A DNA stretch of 22,933 bases, taken from the NCBI GenBank assembly GCA_050186055.1, contig JBFWYV010000045.1, forward strand, positions 1 through 22,933, given 5' to 3'. Both the position numbers and the translations under genes were made by a program. Each line of letters starts with the position of its first letter. The stretch's first letter is position 1. The notes beneath the pieces are model-generated. The model was not told the origin of the DNA and did no database searches. It worked only from the letters and a program-made list of their open reading frames with translations. Of the stretch, positions 1-6,810 are shown piece after piece. This DNA is from CAMDPA01 sp050186055 (GTDB taxonomy: Bacteria > Pseudomonadota > Alphaproteobacteria > Rhizobiales > Hyphomicrobiaceae).

Positions 1-1031
1 TCCCGGCCGGGATTGCAGATCGGCGTCGGCGGCAGGCCCGGAATCTGATAGGTGTTGTGGGCCGTGCGGCTATTGATGTCGGAGCGCGTAATCGGTCTGC
101 CCCACCGGACCTGGCCGGAGTGCAAGCCATAGAGAATGGTGGGATCGGATTGCAGCCGCATGCCCTGGCGCAGGCGATTGATGAATACGGCTGCAACCTG
201 CGGACGCTCTTCGCGCTTGCCCGTTTCCTTCTCCACGATCGAAGCGAGAACCAGCGCCTCCTCGCGGGTTTTGATGGGCAGGTCGCTCTGGCGGGACTCC
301 CAAACCTTTTCCATGAAGCTGGCCTGTTCGTCCCGCATCATGTCGATCACCTCGGTGCGCGCCATGCCGCGACGCACCTTATAGGTGTCCGGCATCAACG
401 CGCCGTCGGGCGGTATCGTGGCGATATCGCCGCTGAGCCCCTGATTGGCCTTCAGTCTTTCCACGATCTGCCAACTCGTCAGGCCCTCGGGAACCGTTAC
501 ACTGATCAGAACCGCCCGGCCCTTGGCGAGGGTATCGGCGACCTGGCGGATGCTCATGCCCGGCTCGAACCGATATTCGCCAGCCTTCAATTGGAACGGC
601 TTCCTACCGAACCACACGCCCACCGTGTTCGACACATAGTGGGCAATGAACATGTGATGGCTGGAGATGACGCCTTCGTCCTCGAGACGCTGCGCAATAT
701 CGCGTGCCCCGGTTCCTTCACGGATAACGACAGTCTTGGCCTCGGCCAGCGGGCCGGGGCGGCCGACCTCGCTGTTGAACCAGAATGCAGCGCCGGCGCC
801 GGCGGCAAGCAGCACGGTGATGACGGTGAGGAAGCCATTCAGCGCCCGAAATGCGGGGCTCAGCTTGCGGACCTCCCTGCGGCGGCGCGTACCACGTGGG
901 CGCGTCGGGCCACGGGTCGGCTCAAGGGCCTCCGACGGGCTCTTCGGCAGCCAACCATCCGAACGCTGCGGTCTCTGCCTGGCACCGCCGCCCCTGGCCG
1001 GATAGTCGCGGTCAGGTCTGCGAATGCTCAT
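1..1031 (-). CDS. mltG: Endolytic murein transglycosylase MltG (3' end cut by window edge)
   Basis: MltG cleaves nascent glycan strands in the periplasm while anchored in the inner membrane, and is thought to set glycan chain length. The visible part is 343 codons. It has a basic, Pro/Arg-rich cytoplasmic N-terminus (residues 1-60), one membrane helix (about 64-86), a LysM-like region, and the YceG catalytic domain. The family motif VEKET is at 266-270, with Glu267 matching the catalytic Glu of E. coli MltG. The later motifs FINRL, MRLQSDPT and NTYQIPGLPP are present. The sequence stops just after PGLPPTPICNPG, so about 60-80 C-terminal residues are probably outside the window. The start at 1031 has GGAG upstream at good spacing. 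It lies 353 bp downstream of fabF in the same direction, the usual alphaproteobacterial order. Not a degraded gene; it is simply truncated by the window. Confidence 0.95.
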   Translation of the reverse strand, partial: MSIRRPDRDYPARGGGARQRPQRSDGWLPKSPSEALEPTRGPTRPRGTRRRREVRKLSPAFRALNGFLTVITVLLAAGAGAAFWFNSEVGRPGPLAEAKTVVIREGTGARDIAQRLEDEGVISSHHMFIAHYVSNTVGVWFGRKPFQLKAGEYRFEPGMSIRQVADTLAKGRAVLISVTVPEGLTSWQIVERLKANQGLSGDIATIPPDGALMPDTYKVRRGMARTEVIDMMRDEQASFMEKVWESRQSDLPIKTREEALVLASIVEKETGKREERPQVAAVFINRLRQGMRLQSDPTILYGLHSGQVRWGRPITRSDINSRTAHNTYQIPGLPPTPICNPGR

Positions 1032-1384
1032 TCAATTCTCCAGTCGACCTCCAGCGGCCGCGAGCAACCGTGCGACACCGTCCGGCGCAATCGGCTCGTG
1101 CGATGATCGAGAATTCGCCAAACTACAAGGCTCAGCCTGGAACGATTTTCTCGGCCTGATTCACATGAGCGAAGCTGTCAGTCCAGTGTCCCTTTCGATC
1201 TGAAGCTCGCTAACGCCTACAGCATCGAGAGTGGCGAGCTTCAGACGCCGGGCATTCGTCGCAATATCGCGCGCGCCACAGGCACGCACCAACTACCCGT
1301 CCGTACGCTTACCGGGAAATATGGCAAAAACCCAGTACAGCCCCGCTTATTCTCAATTATTTCACAACGGCCGCGGAGGGGTGC
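1032..1384. other. fabF-mltG intergenic region
   Basis: This stretch of 353 bp has no convincing gene: the reading frames crossing it are short and do not resemble known proteins. Its one clear structure is a 12-bp perfect inverted repeat at 1199-1245. I see no good sigma-70 promoter for mltG and no hairpin followed by a T run for fabF. Confidence 0.6.
1199..1245. repeat. 12-bp perfect inverted repeat downstream of fabF
   Basis: TCTGAAGCTCGC (1199-1210) is the exact reverse complement of GCGAGCTTCAGA (1234-1245), separated by a 23-nt loop. In either transcript it could form a stable stem. No T run follows on the minus strand, so a classical intrinsic terminator is not shown. It may end or attenuate fab transcription before mltG, or be a protein-binding dyad. 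Confidence 0.6.
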
Positions 1385-2644
1385 TCACATGCGCCGCAGC
1401 ACGAGACTGGCATTGGTACCGCCAAAGCCGAAAGAGTTCGAAAGCACGATATCGATGTTGCGCTTCCTGGCTTTGTGAGGCACCAGGTCGATAGGGGTTT
1501 CCACTGATGGATTGTCGAGATTGATCGTCGGCGGCGCAATGTTGTCACGCATCGCCAGGACGGAGAAAATCGCTTCGACGGCGCCGGCGGCCCCCAGCAG
1601 ATGGCCGATCGCAGACTTGGTCGACGACATCGCCACGTGGCCACAGGCGTTGCCGAAAAGGCGTTCGACGGCGGCCAATTCGATTTCATCGCCCATCGGC
1701 GTCGACGTGCCATGCGCGTTCACGTAGTCGATGTCGCTGGGTTCGATGCCGGCACGCTTGACGGCGGCGCGCATGCAGCGATAAGCGCCATCGCCATCTT
1801 CCGCCGGAGCGGTGATGTGATAGGCGTCGCCGGACATGCCGTAGCCGATGACTTCGGCATAGATCCGGGCGCCGCGGGCCTCAGCGTGCTCGAGCGCTTC
1901 GAGAACGACAATGCCGGCCCCTTCGCCCATCACGAAGCCATCACGATCCTTGTCGTAGGGCCTCGATGCCTTGGTCGGGCGGTCATTGAAGTCGGTAGAC
2001 AGGGCGCGGCAGGCCGCGAAGCCCGCCAGCGCAATCCGGCAGATCGGGCTCTCGGCTCCCCCGGCCACCATCACATCGGCATCGCCCAAGGCGACCAGCC
2101 GCGCAGCGTCACCGATCGCATGCGCGCCGGTGGAGCAGGCGGTCACCACCGCGTGATTGGGCCCTTTGAGCTGATGGCGGATCGACACATAGCCCGAGGC
2201 CAGATTGATGAGGCGGCCCGGAATGAAGAACGGGCTGACGCGGCGGGGGCCCTTCTCCTTGAGCAGAAGCGAGGTCTCGGCAATACCGTTGAGGCCACCG
2301 ATGCCGGAGCCGATCAAGACCCCGATGCGCTCCTGCTCATCCTTCGTCCTGGGCTTGTAGCCGGAGTCCTCCATCGCCTGCTCGGCCGCCGCCACTGCAT
2401 AGACGATGAAGTCGTCGACCTTCCGGCTTTCCTTCGGCTCCATCCACTCGTTGGGGTCGAATTTGCCTTCCGATTTCGTCCCGCGCGGGATGAAGCAGGC
2501 AATCTGGCAACTCAGGTCATCGACCTCGAACTCGGTTACGCGGCGGGCGCCGCTTTGCCCCTCGAGCAGGCGTGACCACGTCGTCTCGACCCCGGAACCG
2601 AGCGGAGTGACAAGCCCCAAACCTGTGATGACGACACGCCGCAT
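1385..2644 (-). CDS. fabF: 3-oxoacyl-[acyl-carrier-protein] synthase II (KAS II, FabF)
   Basis: FabF condenses acyl-ACP with malonyl-ACP in the elongation step of type II fatty-acid synthesis in the cytoplasm. The 419-residue protein is the normal length. The full thiolase-fold signature is visible: nucleophile Cys170 in TACSTGAH, His311 in NAHGTSTPMGDE, Lys343 and His348 in TKSAIGHLLGAAG, and the C-terminal SNSFGFGGTNA. The Cys-His-His triad marks an elongating KAS I/II rather than FabH (Cys-His-Asn). It follows acpP by 183 bp. The ATG at 2644 gives the standard start MRRVVITGLG, but no good Shine-Dalgarno sequence precedes it, unlike the acpP start. This may help keep its output below that of the carrier protein (inference). 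Confidence 0.98.
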   Translation of the reverse strand: MRRVVITGLGLVTPLGSGVETTWSRLLEGQSGARRVTEFEVDDLSCQIACFIPRGTKSEGKFDPNEWMEPKESRKVDDFIVYAVAAAEQAMEDSGYKPRTKDEQERIGVLIGSGIGGLNGIAETSLLLKEKGPRRVSPFFIPGRLINLASGYVSIRHQLKGPNHAVVTACSTGAHAIGDAARLVALGDADVMVAGGAESPICRIALAGFAACRALSTDFNDRPTKASRPYDKDRDGFVMGEGAGIVVLEALEHAEARGARIYAEVIGYGMSGDAYHITAPAEDGDGAYRCMRAAVKRAGIEPSDIDYVNAHGTSTPMGDEIELAAVERLFGNACGHVAMSSTKSAIGHLLGAAGAVEAIFSVLAMRDNIAPPTINLDNPSVETPIDLVPHKARKRNIDIVLSNSFGFGGTNASLVLRRM

Positions 2645-2827
2645 ATTTGTACCGAGGGCTTGAACAGGATCGGCTGACAGAAAGCGCTACGCTCGCTCCG
2701 CCCGTCCGGACAATGGCTGCACAGCGATCGGCTCGTTCACCGATACGCTGTTCCAAGCGAGCAGTCTGCGGCCCCGATCATCAGTCCCGCCAGCCGCGCA
2801 ATATCAGCGCCGACTCCGGGATCTTGC

Positions 2828-3088
2828 TTACGCAGCGGGCTTGCCCGCCGCGGTTCCTGCATTCTTCTCAAGAAACTCGATGGCATTGCCCACCGTGAGA
2901 ATATGCTCCGCGGCATCATCCGGGATCTCGCACCGGAACTCCTCTTCGAAGGCCATAACCAGCTCGACAGTGTCCAGGCTGTCCGCACCGAGGTCGTCGA
3001 TGAACGAAGCGTTCTCCGTCACCTTATCGGCCTCGACGCCCAAATGCTGGACCACGATCTTTTTGACCCGCTCGGCGATCTCGCTCAT
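2828..3088 (-). CDS. acpP: Acyl carrier protein AcpP
   Basis: AcpP carries the growing acyl chain on a 4'-phosphopantetheine arm. The 86-residue acidic protein has the attachment motif DLGADSLDTVEL, with the modified Ser at residue 37, and a standard helix III region (EIPDDAAEHILTV). The reading frame stays open to 3202, but the start at 3088 is chosen because MSEIAERVKKIV is the conserved ACP N-terminus and GAGGA sits 6 nt upstream. A small peculiarity is FRCEIPDD, with Cys53 in the loop before helix III. Long gaps on both sides (346 bp to fabG, 183 bp to fabF) fit the separate, high-level expression usual for acpP. Confidence 0.98.
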   Translation of the reverse strand: MSEIAERVKKIVVQHLGVEADKVTENASFIDDLGADSLDTVELVMAFEEEFRCEIPDDAAEHILTVGNAIEFLEKNAGTAAGKPAA

Positions 3089-3434
3089 CGACTGTCCTCG
3101 TTCCTTTGTCCTGTACTCGTGACCCGGCAATTTCCAGTTTATTGCTGCGTCCCGCTCCACCCCGACCGATGTCTCACGGTCGCATGGCGGATGCCGCGCC
3201 ACCGCATTTCAGCTTCATTGTCATGTCATTGATCGCTCGCCAAGTCGCAAGTCGATCAATTGACACAATGCACGCGCACCGGGTTAACTGAGTCCTCCCC
3301 CACCGCCTCGTCCGTCCGGCGATTATCCCCCGGAACGTGCGTGAAATCAGGGGGCTGGTAACATACTTCCCTGGCCTTGACCAGCGTCCAATCCGGCCGG
3401 CAGCAGACCGTCCCGACGGGTACCGCCAGATCTC
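3089..3434. other. fabG-acpP intergenic region
   Basis: This 346-bp stretch has no supported gene. It should hold the acpP promoter and 5' leader and the fabG 3' end. I could not pick a convincing -35/-10 pair for acpP. The notable structure is the dyad with an internal heptamer duplication at 3228-3260. The in-frame N-terminal extension of acpP into this region (to 3202) does not resemble ACP sequence. Confidence 0.5.
3228..3260. promoter_or_regulatory. Operator-like dyad upstream of acpP
   Basis: ATTGATCG (3228-3235) and CGATCAAT (3253-3260) are exact reverse complements separated by 17 bp, so their centres are 25 bp apart. Inside lies a tandem heptamer, CAAGTCGCAAGTCG (3241-3254). The right arm runs into the palindrome TCAATTGA (3257-3264). 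The dyad lies 140-172 bp upstream of the acpP start codon. The arrangement suggests a binding site for a dimeric regulator of acpP, but no known factor is recognised. Confidence 0.35.
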
Positions 3435-4172
3435 CTAACTCATTGCCATACCACCATTCACCTGGAGAGTCTGGCCGGTGATATAGGCCGCTTCGTTGCT
3501 CGCCAGATACAGTGTTGCCATCGCAATGTCATCGGGTGTGCCGAAGCGCGCCATGGGGATGTGCTTTTTCGCCTCCTCGACGATCTTTTCGTTAAGCACT
3601 TCCGTCATCGGCGTCGAGATGAAGCCGGGGGCGATGCAATTGGCGGTGATCCCGCGCGAGGCGACCTCGCGGGCCAGCGATTTCGTCATTCCGATCATTC
3701 CGGCCTTGGCGGCGGCGTAATTGCCCTGACCGGGGTTGCCGATCACACCGCTCACCGACGAGATGTTGACGATGCGTCCCCAACGTCGCCGCATCATGTT
3801 GCGGAGGACGCCGCGACAAAGCACGAACGCGGCCGTGAGATCCACGGCCAGGACGTCGTCCCACTCCTCGTCCTTCATCATCATGAACAAGTTGTCGCGT
3901 GTGCGGCCGGCGTTGTTAACCAGAATGTCAAGCGATCCAAGCTTGGCCTCCGCCTCGCCCGCCAGCTTCTGGACGGCGGCACGGTCCGAGAGGTTGCAGG
4001 GAACCATGTGGACGCGGTCGCCAAGCTCGCCCGCCAGGGCTTCGAGCTTCTGCGTGCTGGTGCCTGAGATCGCCACCGCAGCACCTGCCGCGTGAAGCTG
4101 TCTTGCGATCGCGCCGCCAATTCCACCGGTCGCACCGGTGACAAGCGCCCCTTTGCCGGTCAAATCGAACAT
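3435..4172 (-). CDS. fabG: 3-oxoacyl-[acyl-carrier-protein] reductase FabG
   Basis: FabG reduces 3-oxoacyl-ACP with NADPH, the first reductive step of fatty-acid elongation. The 245-residue protein is a classical short-chain dehydrogenase. It has the Rossmann motif TGATGGIGGAIA (12-23), NNAG (86-89), and the catalytic Ser139, Tyr152 and Lys156 (YAAAK), followed by PGFISTPMT. The C-terminus ITGQTLQVNGGMAMS is typical of FabG rather than of other SDRs, and RTRDNLFMMMKDEEW after NNAG is the FabG-specific ACP-docking loop. It sits 58 bp downstream of fabD in the same direction, so the two are probably co-transcribed. Confidence 0.98.
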   Translation of the reverse strand: MFDLTGKGALVTGATGGIGGAIARQLHAAGAAVAISGTSTQKLEALAGELGDRVHMVPCNLSDRAAVQKLAGEAEAKLGSLDILVNNAGRTRDNLFMMMKDEEWDDVLAVDLTAAFVLCRGVLRNMMRRRWGRIVNISSVSGVIGNPGQGNYAAAKAGMIGMTKSLAREVASRGITANCIAPGFISTPMTEVLNEKIVEEAKKHIPMARFGTPDDIAMATLYLASNEAAYITGQTLQVNGGMAMS

Positions 4173-4230
4173 TGTTCTGGCACTCCCGAATCGACTGTCA
4201 TCGCGACTCTTTCGGCTGAGCCTGGCTCAA

Positions 4231-5178
4231 CTATCCCTGCAACAGAGCGGCTGCGCCATCAAGATCGGCGGGGGTGCCGATGCTGCTGGCGTTGGCGTCC
4301 TTCACAACGCGGCGCACCAGGCCTGCCAGCACTTTCCCGCTTCCGATCTCATAGAAGTCCGTCACGCCGCCGGCGACCATCCGCTCGACGCATTCGCGCC
4401 AGCGCACGGTATCTGTCACCTGCTCGATCAGGCTCTGGCGTATCCGGGCGGGGTCCGAGATCGGCTGGGCCAGGACGTTGGCGATCACCGGCACCGACGG
4501 CGCCCGCATCTCCACCCGGGACAGCGCCTCGGCCATGGCATCGGCTGCCGGCTGCATCAGCGCACAATGGAACGGCGCGCTGACAGGCAGCATCATGGCG
4601 CGCCGGACGCCATATTTCTTGCCGATCTCCGCCACCCGTTCCACCGCCGCCTTGTGGCCGGACAGAACGACCTGCGTCGGCTCGTTGTCGTTGGCGACCT
4701 GGCACACCTCGTCGCCGGCGGCCTCCGTGGCAACCCTGGCCGCGACGTCCAGACCCACACCGAGCAATGCGGCCATGGCGCCTTGCCCGACTGGCACTGC
4801 CGCCTGCATCGCCTGTCCGCGCGTGCGCAGCAGCCGGGCTGCATCGGCCAGCGAGAACGTCCCCGCGGCTGCCAATGCGGAATACTCACCAAGCGAATGA
4901 CCGGCCACGAACGCAACCTTGTCGGCTAGGCGAAAGCCGTGCTCGGCCTCCAGCACCCGGATCACGGCCATCGACACCGCCATCAACGCCGGCTGGGCAT
5001 TTTCAGTCAGCGTCAGGCGGTCCTTGGGACCGTTCCAGAGGACGTCGGACAGCTTCTCGCCGAGCGCCTCGTCGACCTCCTCGAATACGCGCCGGGCCGA
5101 CGGGAATGCAGTGGCGAGCTCGGACCCCATGCCGACCTCCTGGCTGCCTTGTCCCGGGAAGATGAATGCGATGGCCAT
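4231..5178 (-). CDS. fabD: Malonyl-CoA:ACP transacylase FabD
   Basis: FabD loads malonyl groups from CoA onto ACP, supplying the extender unit to FabF. The start at 5178 gives 315 residues and the conserved N-terminus MAIAFIFPGQGSQ; the frame is open to 5364, but the extra 62 codons do not look like FabD. Visible residues are Gln10 and Gln13 of the GQGSQ oxyanion loop, nucleophile Ser95 in GHSLGEYSALAAAG, Arg120, and His204 in APFHCALM. The spacing matches E. coli Ser92, Arg117 and His201. A purine-rich GAGAGGCGG lies just upstream. It is the first gene of the minus-strand fab cluster, with a likely sigma-70 promoter at 5222-5250. Confidence 0.97.
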   Translation of the reverse strand: MAIAFIFPGQGSQEVGMGSELATAFPSARRVFEEVDEALGEKLSDVLWNGPKDRLTLTENAQPALMAVSMAVIRVLEAEHGFRLADKVAFVAGHSLGEYSALAAAGTFSLADAARLLRTRGQAMQAAVPVGQGAMAALLGVGLDVAARVATEAAGDEVCQVANDNEPTQVVLSGHKAAVERVAEIGKKYGVRRAMMLPVSAPFHCALMQPAADAMAEALSRVEMRAPSVPVIANVLAQPISDPARIRQSLIEQVTDTVRWRECVERMVAGGVTDFYEIGSGKVLAGLVRRVVKDANASSIGTPADLDGAAALLQG

Positions 5179-5221
5179 TGCGGTGGCCGCCTCTCGTGTT
5201 GCTTGCTTTATGTAGCGGCGC

Positions 5222-5250
5222 TTTAGGCATGACCGCCAATGCGGAGTCAA
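5222..5250 (-). promoter_or_regulatory. Likely sigma-70 promoter of fabD
   Basis: On the minus strand TTGACT (5250-5245) is followed after exactly 17 bp by CCTAAA (5227-5222). The -35 box matches consensus at five of six positions and the -10 box at three. The predicted start would be near 5215, giving a leader of about 37 nt before the fabD ATG. Confidence 0.45.
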
Positions 5251-5452
5251 GCGGCGCAACCTTTCCGCGGCCCCATGTCCAAAACCGCCGGCGCACGAGG
5301 CGAGCGACGGGCGAGGCGCCCCAAAGGACCCTCGGATGGGAACCGCGAGGGTGGCCAGGGCCAACTGCCTGCTTGTCCCATAAGGGAGTATTCATTCATT
5401 GATTGCATTGTCTTCGGCAAGAGGCGCGACAGCAGGCTGCTTTGGTGACGGT

Positions 5453-6496
5453 ATGGCAGATCGCGGGAGATCGACCCTCGCCGGGCTGGCGCTGGCCGGC
5501 GCATTCGGCTCAGCGATCGTCTCCCATGCTGCAGCCGCCTCCTGTCCCGCACCTCCGGCACCGGTGCGTGACATCGCTATTCCGCGATACTATTCGGACA
5601 AGGCGGGTACACGTATCGATCCCGTCCTCAAGGCGCGTCACCAAGACGCCGCCGCTCCGCTCAAAGCATTTCTGCAGACGGTTGCCCGCGACGCCGACCG
5701 GAGCCTCAAGCTGCGCCGGCCGCAGGACAGGGAGGAAGCCGCGCAGTGCGCCATTGCGTGGCTGGAGACCTGGGCGCGCGGCGAGGCACTGCTGGGGCGG
5801 ATGGCCAACCCACAGAGCGAGTATGAGCGCAAGTGGGACCTTGCCGGCATTGCACTCGCCTATCTCAAGCTGAAGTCTTTTGCGACGGACACGCAGCGGC
5901 GCGTCATCGAGGCATGGCTTGACCAGGTCGCGACGGAAGCGCGGCGCTTCTTCGAGGACAAGAACCGCAAGCGGAACAATCAATGGTATTGGCTCGGCGT
6001 TGCGCTCGGCGCGACGGCACTGGCGACGGGCAATGAGGCACACTGGCGCGAGGCTCGATCGATCATGGCGGATGCCGCCGGCGATATCCGCCCGGACGGC
6101 GCACTGCCCATGGAACTCGCGCGCGGCAGGCAAGCGCTCCACTACCATGTGTTCTCAGCCATGGCGCTGGTGATGCTGGCGGAACTGGGCGCGGTGCGCG
6201 GCGAGGATTGGTACGGGCTGGGCAATGGCGCCCTGCACCGCCTCATCGGCCTGACAGTAAAGGGCTACGCCGAAGACGGCGTGTTCGAGCGCCTGACCGG
6301 AGAAGCGCAAGATACGCACGCCGGCGCAGGCAGCGGCTGGTTTCCCCTCTACGAACGTCGGCATGCGGACAGACTGCGCGGGCGACTGCCGCCGATCCTG
6401 CGCCGCATGAATCGCGGTCATCGCTGGATCGGCGGAGACGCGATGCTGCTGTTCAACGCGCTTCAGGGGCTACGCATTTCTCCTGCGTCACGCTGA
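5453..6496 (+). CDS. Secreted alginate lyase-like protein (polysaccharide lyase family 5)
   Basis: The protein resembles AlgL-type alginate lyases, which cut mannuronate-rich uronans by beta-elimination in the periplasm. With the ATG at 5453 it has 347 residues and a good Sec signal: basic MADRGR, a hydrophobic stretch (8-23), and an Ala-rich cleavage zone near 26-30. Family landmarks are CAIAWLETWARGEALL (99-114), YERKWDLAGIALAYLKLKS (124-142), NNQWYW (175-180), ELARGRQALHYH (221-232) and the C-terminal GGDAMLLF. Arg224 and Tyr231 keep the seven-residue spacing of the catalytic Arg and Tyr, but the catalytic His of the usual NNH motif is Gln177. Activity or specificity is therefore uncertain. 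An alternative TTG start at 5399 has GGGAG upstream but would hide the signal peptide. The gene is divergent from fabD; no other alginate gene is in the window. Confidence 0.82.
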   Translation: MADRGRSTLAGLALAGAFGSAIVSHAAAASCPAPPAPVRDIAIPRYYSDKAGTRIDPVLKARHQDAAAPLKAFLQTVARDADRSLKLRRPQDREEAAQCAIAWLETWARGEALLGRMANPQSEYERKWDLAGIALAYLKLKSFATDTQRRVIEAWLDQVATEARRFFEDKNRKRNNQWYWLGVALGATALATGNEAHWREARSIMADAAGDIRPDGALPMELARGRQALHYHVFSAMALVMLAELGAVRGEDWYGLGNGALHRLIGLTVKGYAEDGVFERLTGEAQDTHAGAGSGWFPLYERRHADRLRGRLPPILRRMNRGHRWIGGDAMLLFNALQGLRISPASR

Positions 6497-6515
6497 GTCG
6501 GCGCGATCCGGCTCA
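6494..6515 (+). terminator. Stem-loop at the stop codon of the lyase gene
   Basis: TGAGTCGG (6494-6501) can pair with CCGGCTCA (6508-6515), seven Watson-Crick pairs plus one T-G wobble, with a CGCGAT loop. It begins at the TGA stop codon. No T run follows, so a factor-independent terminator is only a possibility. Confidence 0.3.
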
Positions 6516-6810
6516 GGCGCTCAGAGCCACCCCGGCATCGACGTGGCGTTCGGTTCCAGCCATGCGCCAAGAGCGAAGCTCCAGGACGTGCAGGTGCGGC
6601 AAAGGCGAGCGCGCATCCGGTGGGAAACAATCGAGGTGACGCCGGCCGATCCGTTCGGCAACAGGTTGACTTTCGCTCAGACCACTTAACAGTAGCGATA
6701 AAGCTTTCCGCAGTGCGAGATGGCTCAATTGAAACGGGGTTCCGCAAGTTCGACAGCCGATCTAGACTTGGCCCACCAAGAACAGTGCAACGCCTGAGGA
6801 GCAAGTGAAT
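6497..6810. other. Intergenic region between lyase and hydratase-lyase genes
   Basis: This 314-bp gap contains the stem-loop at its start, a probable pseudogene fragment of a glyoxalase-fold protein (6534-6689), and the leader of the next gene with GAGGAG at 6796-6801. TTGACT at 6665 looks like a -35 box but no good -10 lies at 16-18 bp. Confidence 0.5.
6534..6689 (+). pseudogene. Relic of a glyoxalase/VOC-fold protein (C-terminal end only)
   Basis: The frame starting at 6534 translates to about 51 residues and ends at a TAA (6687-6689) after VTPADPFGNRLTFAQTT. The string DPFGNRLTF is the typical C-terminal strand of the vicinal-oxygen-chelate (glyoxalase/bleomycin-resistance) fold, usually followed within a few residues by the stop, as here. 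The preceding IDVAFGSSHAP and QDVQVR fit poorly to a complete domain. There is no start codon with a ribosome site, and the rest of the roughly 120-residue domain is missing. I read it as a decayed gene. Chance resemblance is possible because the diagnostic string is short. Confidence 0.35.

Noticed and set aside
1601..2575. A 324-codon open frame on the plus strand opposite fabF
   Set aside because: It is the antisense shadow of fabF with no domain; the fabF frame has every catalytic residue.
3089..3202. In-frame N-terminal extension of acpP
   Set aside because: The extension has no ACP similarity, whereas the start at 3088 has a good ribosome site and the standard N-terminus.
6665..6690. 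TTGACT as a -35 box for the hydratase-lyase gene
   Set aside because: No hexamer close to TATAAT lies 16-18 bp downstream, and the box falls inside the probable pseudogene fragment.
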